From positions 1 through 26,828 of the forward strand of contig JBKQKS010000022.1 in NCBI GenBank assembly GCA_052147395.1: 26,828 nucleotides of DNA. Reading direction: 5' to 3'. A program made the translations under genes and the position numbers. Below the pieces are notes generated by a model. That model was not told the DNA's origin. It saw only the letters and a list, made by a program, of their open reading frames with translations, and did no database searches. This document shows, piece after piece, positions 22,835 through 26,828 of this stretch (positions are counted from its first letter, which is position 1; every line of letters begins with the position of its first letter). This DNA is from Roseiarcus sp052147395 (GTDB lineage: Bacteria; Pseudomonadota; Alphaproteobacteria; Rhizobiales; Beijerinckiaceae).

Positions 22835-23851
22835 TCAGGCCCGAATTCGGCGGTCTCTCGCGGCGAAACGCGCGAAGGCCCTGATGAGGCCGGCGACGCC
22901 CGAGGGCGCGAGTCCCATGATGAGGATGAGCAGTACGCCGTAGATGGCGCCGGGCAGGGCCTTGGCGCTCTCGCCGAATTGCTGGGAAAGCTGGTCGGCG
23001 TAATTCGGCATGAACTCGATGAACAGCGCGCCGAACACCATGCCGCCGATCGAGGCGAGCCCGCCGACCACCACGCCGACCAGGAAGGCGAGCGACAGCG
23101 AGAGGCCGAAACTCTCGGGGGAGACGAAGCCGACGGCGAGCGCGCTCAGGCCCCCCGCGACGCCGGCGTACGACGCGCTGAGACCGAAAGCGAACGTCTT
23201 ATAGAGCGCGGAGTCTACGCCCATCGCCTCCGCGGCGACCTGGCTGTCGCGGATCGCCATCAGCGCGCGGCCCATCCGTCCGCCGACGATGTTCGAGGCG
23301 AGCCAGGTGAGGAACGCTGCGGCAATCAGCGCGACGAAATACATCCATTGGTCGCGTGTCAGAGACACGAAGGCCGGCGCCTTCAGCTTTACGAGTTGCA
23401 GGCCCTCAGCGCCGCCGGTCCAGGCGTCGAAGCCTTTGAAAGAGAGGATCTGCGGCGTCGCGACGGCGAGCGCGAAGGTCGCGAGCGCGAGATAGAGGCC
23501 GCCGAACCTCAGCGCGGGAAAGCCGAACAGGAACCCGGCGAGGAAGCACGCCGCGCTCGCAACCGGGATCGCCGCCCAGAAGGGCAGGCCGAACTTGACG
23601 ATGAGGATCGCCGCGCCATAGCCGCCGAGGGCGAAGAAGGCGCCGTGGCCGAGCGAGATCTGGCCATTGTAACCGGTGAGCAGGTTGAGCCCGATCAGAG
23701 CGATCGTGTAGATGAGCACGGTGGTGAGCTGATAGAGCCGGTAGCCGTCGAGCGCGAACGGCGCCGCGAGTGCGATCACGATCGCGATCGCCCAGCCGCC
23801 GCGGGAAACCGTCGCCATCAGCCGGTCGGCGCGGGGCCGGGCGGGGATCAT
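22835..23851 (-). CDS. livM: ABC transporter permease, LivM type
   Basis: A 338-residue inner-membrane permease starting MIPARPRADRL at 23851; the longer open frame upstream is a shadow of livH. It has about nine to ten hydrophobic segments and the family markers LTGYNGQISLGHGAFFALGGYGAA near the N-terminus and GGRMGRALMAIRDSQVAAEAMGV, the cytoplasmic EAA-like loop that contacts the ATPases. It heterodimerises with LivH to form the channel. Its ATG lies just two bases from the livH stop, so translation is coupled. Confidence 0.93.
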   Translation of the reverse strand: MIPARPRADRLMATVSRGGWAIAIVIALAAPFALDGYRLYQLTTVLIYTIALIGLNLLTGYNGQISLGHGAFFALGGYGAAILIVKFGLPFWAAIPVASAACFLAGFLFGFPALRFGGLYLALATFALAVATPQILSFKGFDAWTGGAEGLQLVKLKAPAFVSLTRDQWMYFVALIAAAFLTWLASNIVGGRMGRALMAIRDSQVAAEAMGVDSALYKTFAFGLSASYAGVAGGLSALAVGFVSPESFGLSLSLAFLVGVVVGGLASIGGMVFGALFIEFMPNYADQLSQQFGESAKALPGAIYGVLLILIMGLAPSGVAGLIRAFARFAARDRRIRA

Positions 23852-23853
23852 CG

Positions 23854-24726
23854 TCACACCCGCGCCACGATGCGCTGGCCGAACAGGCCGGACGGCTTTA
23901 CGACCAGCACGCCGACGATGACAGCGAGCGCCACCGAGAGCTTGACTTCGTCGCCCACCACATAGGCGCCGATGAGGTTCCCCGCCGCGCCGACGACGAA
24001 GCCGCCGAACGCCGCGCCCCAGGGATTGTCGATGCCGCCGAGCACGGCGCCGGCGAAGGCGTAGATGAGCACGCCGCCCATCATGTTGGGATCGAGATAG
24101 ACGATCGGCGCCGCCATCATGGCGGCGACCGCGCCGATCGCCGCCGCGAGCCCCCAGCCGATCGACAGCATGAAGTTTACGCGCACGCCGACCAGCCGCG
24201 CGGAAACAGGGTTTTGCGCCGCCGCGCGCATCGCGAGCCCGAGCGGAGTGAAGCGGAAGAACGCGTAGACCAGCGCCAGCACGACGAAGCTGACGAAGAT
24301 CGTGCCGAGCTCGTGCGCCGAGATGTAGCCGACGCCGATCAGCGGCCGCCCGGGGAACGGGCTGTCGAAGCTGTGCTCGGAATAGCCGAACAGGAAGCCC
24401 GCCAGCGCGTTGAAGATGAACGCGAGGCCGATGAACACGATCACGGATGCGAGCACCGGCGCCTTGGCGAACGGTCTGACCACGATGCGTTCGATCGCCA
24501 GGCCGCCGAGAAACGAAACGACGACCGTCGCGATGAAAGCTAGCCAATAGGGCGCGCCGGAATCGATCATCTTCCAGGCCAGATAAGTCGAGAACATCGC
24601 CATCTCGCCCTGGGCGAAATTTATGAGTTGCGTCGCCTGGTAGATCATCACCAGCGCGAGCGCCATGATCGCATAGAGGCCGCCGAGCGCGAGGCCGGAA
24701 GCGAGCTGATGAAGCAACGCGGTCAC
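23854..24726 (-). CDS. livH: ABC transporter permease, LivH type
   Basis: A 290-residue inner-membrane permease with the LivH pattern: ALGGLYAIMALALVMIYQATQLINFAQGEMAMF at the start, shown here in segments, and RPLGLAMRAAAQNP-like FTPLGLAMRAAAQN in the cytoplasmic coupling loop. I choose the GTG at 24726 because a GAGGGGGG ribosome-binding site lies just before it; a TTG at 24741 overlapping the livF stop would add five residues. The C-terminus contains VVKPSGLFGQ, typical of the family. Confidence 0.93.
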   Translation of the reverse strand: MTALLHQLASGLALGGLYAIMALALVMIYQATQLINFAQGEMAMFSTYLAWKMIDSGAPYWLAFIATVVVSFLGGLAIERIVVRPFAKAPVLASVIVFIGLAFIFNALAGFLFGYSEHSFDSPFPGRPLIGVGYISAHELGTIFVSFVVLALVYAFFRFTPLGLAMRAAAQNPVSARLVGVRVNFMLSIGWGLAAAIGAVAAMMAAPIVYLDPNMMGGVLIYAFAGAVLGGIDNPWGAAFGGFVVGAAGNLIGAYVVGDEVKLSVALAVIVGVLVVKPSGLFGQRIVARV

Positions 24727-24737
24727 GCCCGCCCCCC

Positions 24738-25454
24738 TCAATAGCCGAGATAGGCGCGCCGCACGGCGTCGTCGCGGCGCAACGCGTCGGCGGTTCCGCC
24801 GATGACGAGCCGGCCGGTCTCGATCAGATAGGCGTGGTCGGCGAGTTCGAGAGCGAGATTGGCGTTCTGTTCGACGATGAGCATGCTGACCCGCTCGTTG
24901 CGGTTGATCTCTCTCAGAATGCGGAAGATTTCGGCGACGACGAGCGGCGCGAGTCCGAACGAGGGCTCGTCGAGCAACAGCAGGCTCGGGCGCATCATGA
25001 GCGAGCGTGAGATCGCCAGCATCTGCTGCTCGCCCCCCGACAGCGTTCCCGCCTGCTGGCGCCGCCGTTCGCCGAGCTGCGGAAAATAGGCGAACATGCG
25101 CTCGAAATCCTTCGTGACATCGGCCCGGTCGCGGCGCGTATAGGCGCCGAGGCGGAGATTGTCTTCGACGGTGAGATCGGTGAACGTGCCGCGGCCGTCC
25201 GGCACATGGGCGATTCCGAGCCGGGCGACGTCCTCCGTCGAGCGTTTCGTCAGCGGCCGGCCGCGGAAGGAAAGCTCGCCCTCGCGCCGGATCATCGCCG
25301 AGATGGCGCGCAGCGTCGTCGTCTTGCCCGCGCCATTGGCGCCGAGCAGCGCCGTGACCCCGCCTGCCAGGACCTCGAAATCGAGGCCGTGCAGGGCGCG
25401 CGCCGCGCCGTAGTAGGCCTCGAGGCCTCGGGCGCTGAGAATCGGCGCGTTCAC
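24738..25454 (-). CDS. livF: ABC transporter ATPase, LivF type
   Basis: A 238-residue ATPase with Walker A GANGAGKTT, signature LSGGEQQ, Walker B LLLLDEPSFGLAP and the switch histidine region replaced by VEQN, which is normal for LivF. It begins with GTG at 25454 overlapping the livG stop by four bases (GTGA), a sign of translational coupling. It pairs with LivG to drive transport. Confidence 0.95.
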   Translation of the reverse strand: MNAPILSARGLEAYYGAARALHGLDFEVLAGGVTALLGANGAGKTTTLRAISAMIRREGELSFRGRPLTKRSTEDVARLGIAHVPDGRGTFTDLTVEDNLRLGAYTRRDRADVTKDFERMFAYFPQLGERRRQQAGTLSGGEQQMLAISRSLMMRPSLLLLDEPSFGLAPLVVAEIFRILREINRNERVSMLIVEQNANLALELADHAYLIETGRLVIGGTADALRRDDAVRRAYLGY

Positions 25455-26251
25455 GCCGCGCTCCCGAGATAGGCGCTGACGACTTCCGGGTGGGCGCGCA
25501 CCTCGTCCGGCGTCCCCTCCGCGATGAGGCGGCCGAAATTGAGCGCGACCACCTTGTCGGAAACGCCCATCACCAGGTTCATGTGGTGCTCGACCAGCAT
25601 CACGCTGACGCCGCGCCGATCGCGGATCGCCCGGATCTCGGCGCCGAGCGCGCCGACTTCCTCGTGGTTGAGGCCTGCCGCCGGTTCGTCGAGCAGCAGC
25701 AGCCGGGCGTCGATGGCGAGCGCGCGCGCGAGCTCCACCCGCTTGCGCAGGCCGAAGGGGAGCTCGCCGACCGGCTGGTGGGCGACCGCCTGCAGCGCGA
25801 ATTCCTCGATCAGCGCGTCGGCGCGCTCGGCAATGCGGCGCTCCTCGCGCCGCGCCCGCGGCAGCCGCAGCGCGTCGGCGAACAAGCCGCTCGTCGCCAG
25901 CGAATGCGCGCCGACCCTAATGTTCTCGCTGACGCTCAACGTCGAGAACAGCGCGAGATTCTGAAAGGTGCGGGCGATGCCGAGGCGGGCGAGCGCGTGC
26001 CGGGGCGCGCGCTCCAGCGCCGCGCCCTCGAGCCGGATCGAGCCGATCTGGGGCGTGTAAAGCCGCGAGATACAGTTGAACAGCGAGGTCTTGCCGGCGC
26101 CGTTGGGTCCGATCAGCCCGCAGATCTGCCCGGCCGCGACGCGAAACGACACGCCGTCGAGCGCCGCGACGCCGCCGAAGCGAATCCCGACGCCATCGAT
26201 CTCGAGGAACGCCGGCTCTGAGGCGCCCCGTGATTCCTCGGACGTTTTCAT
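25451..26251 (-). CDS. livG: ABC transporter ATPase, LivG type
   Basis: A 266-residue ATPase from the ATG at 26251 (MKTSEESRG); a TTG 69 bases further upstream adds residues without family pattern. Walker A is GPNGAGKTS and Walker B LLLLDEPAAGLNHEE, and the H-loop is VEHHMN. The signature region reads LPFGLRKRVELARAL where LSYGxQRR-like text is usual; LivG proteins often vary here, so activity is probably unaffected. It is the first gene of the operon. Confidence 0.94.
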   Translation of the reverse strand: MKTSEESRGASEPAFLEIDGVGIRFGGVAALDGVSFRVAAGQICGLIGPNGAGKTSLFNCISRLYTPQIGSIRLEGAALERAPRHALARLGIARTFQNLALFSTLSVSENIRVGAHSLATSGLFADALRLPRARREERRIAERADALIEEFALQAVAHQPVGELPFGLRKRVELARALAIDARLLLLDEPAAGLNHEEVGALGAEIRAIRDRRGVSVMLVEHHMNLVMGVSDKVVALNFGRLIAEGTPDEVRAHPEVVSAYLGSAA

Positions 26252-26771
26252 GTCTTCACGGGCTTTTCGCCAATCGTTGGCCGCAGTGTCCTTGGATTCG
26301 GGTGAATTGTCACGCGCCAAAAAGCGTGGACGCCGTCGAGAATCGGTCGCGAAACGCAGCCGGCCGGCCGCGTCGAGGGTTCGTGCGCGACGCGCCCGCG
26401 CTCTCCGCGCGAGCGCTCGACGGGGCGCTCGAAAAAGTGGCGCTGGCGCCGCGTTTCATTGCGACTGGGGCCCGAACTTCGAAAAGGGAAATCGCGGGCG
26501 GCGATCTCGGCGCGGATCCCTCCGACTTCGTCACCAAAATGGTTTGAATATATCGACACTTCGACAAAACGCTAGCGGGTCGAGCAATTGCACGCCGTTC
26601 TGCGCTTCGCCCGCCGCAGACGAACGCGTTTTCACTTGGCTGTTCGGCGAACGACGGGGCGAATATTCTGGATATGACGGGCGCCGCCGCCCCCGAAACG
26701 GATTGTTCATGGTCTGACTGCATCTTTATGCCACAGCGGCCTGCTCGAGACACGGCCACAGCGGCCTCTAG
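26252..26771. other. Divergent intergenic region upstream of livG
   Basis: About 520 bases between livG and the gene starting at 26772, which should contain promoters in both directions. Open frames here have no coding character. A direct repeat CCACAGCGGCCT occurs at 26731-26742 and 26756-26767, 25 bases apart, and may be a regulator site for the right-hand gene. Confidence 0.5.
26731..26767. repeat. Direct repeat of 12 bases
   Basis: CCACAGCGGCCT is present twice with starts 25 bases apart, the second ending five bases before the ATG at 26772. Confidence 0.6.
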
Positions 26772-26828
26772 ATGACCTTGGATAACGCCAAACCCCGCGA
26801 AGTTCCCGTCGAGGTCTACAAGGCCCAC
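26772..26828 (+). CDS. Start of an unidentified gene cut by the window edge
   Basis: From the ATG at 26772 nineteen codons are open to the window end (MTLDNAKPREVPVEVYKAH). Codon choice is G/C-rich in third positions and the text is protein-like, but there is no strong ribosome-binding site. Divergent placement from the liv operon suggests a gene related to use of the transported compound; the family is unknown. Confidence 0.45.
   Translation, partial: MTLDNAKPREVPVEVYKAH

Noticed and set aside
22775..23965. Long + strand frames opposite livM and livK
   Set aside because: Charged, low-complexity translations antisense to clear ABC-transporter genes; no independent start signals or motifs.
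22835..24547. A 570-residue LivM with an N-terminal extension
   Set aside because: The first 232 residues are an out-of-frame reading of livH; the true start is the ATG at 23851.
26310..26828. 172-residue minus-strand frame reaching the right edge
   Set aside because: No motif, no start signal and Ser/Arg/Ala-rich shadow composition; it overlaps the more plausible + strand start at 26772.

Overview
The window reads as two unrelated bacterial genome pieces joined at about position 8960. Left of that point the DNA has moderate GC and carries an intact yceD-rpmF-plsX run plus genes for surface carbohydrates. Right of it the DNA is mostly GC-rich and looks alphaproteobacterial, most likely Rhizobiales: ribosomal protein S2 has the long helix-hairpin-helix C-terminal extension seen in that group, tatABC is of alphaproteobacterial type, and there is a large branched-chain amino-acid ABC operon. 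The left piece resembles an acidobacterial chromosome, judged by gene order and protein style only. At the join, fabD (+ strand) stops after 26 codons and tatC (- strand) lacks its 3' half. Two unrelated housekeeping genes cut at the same base most simply indicate an assembly chimera, although a real deletion or translocation is not formally excluded.

Left piece (1-8960): the 3' part of a large secreted protein with an Fn3-like end; a convergent NodB-type polysaccharide deacetylase and a two-domain acyltransferase; then yceD (DUF177), rpmF (L32), plsX and the first codons of fabD. A membrane glycosyltransferase-like gene lies antisense between plsX and fabD, which normally sit together.

Right piece (8961-26828): truncated tatC, tatB and tatA; a higBA-type toxin-antitoxin pair with a promoter that may give a leaderless toxin mRNA; a decayed intergenic tract with a gene remnant and AT-rich blocks; a small membrane protein; then an unusual nitrogen-signalling cluster on the minus strand. 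That cluster has a sigma-54-like promoter, a GlnK/PII protein, an APC-family permease with a ~160-residue extracytoplasmic insert, and a tail-anchored PP2C phosphatase-Ser/Thr kinase fusion. Upstream of it lie a truncated group II intron, an orphan BrnA antitoxin, a REP-like palindrome and a tRNA-like scrap, so this is a rearranged accessory zone.

From 17.6 kb on, the chromosome looks orderly: rpsB-tsf-pyrH with a clear promoter, a collagen-like lipoprotein, a MITE-like inverted-repeat element, and a five-gene livGFHMK operon whose binding protein has a Tat signal. A further gene starts on the + strand at the right edge.

The best candidate for something little described is the PII / APC permease / PP2C-kinase cluster: PII proteins classically pair with AmtB ammonium channels, whereas here the partner is an amino-acid-type permease with an added extracytoplasmic domain.
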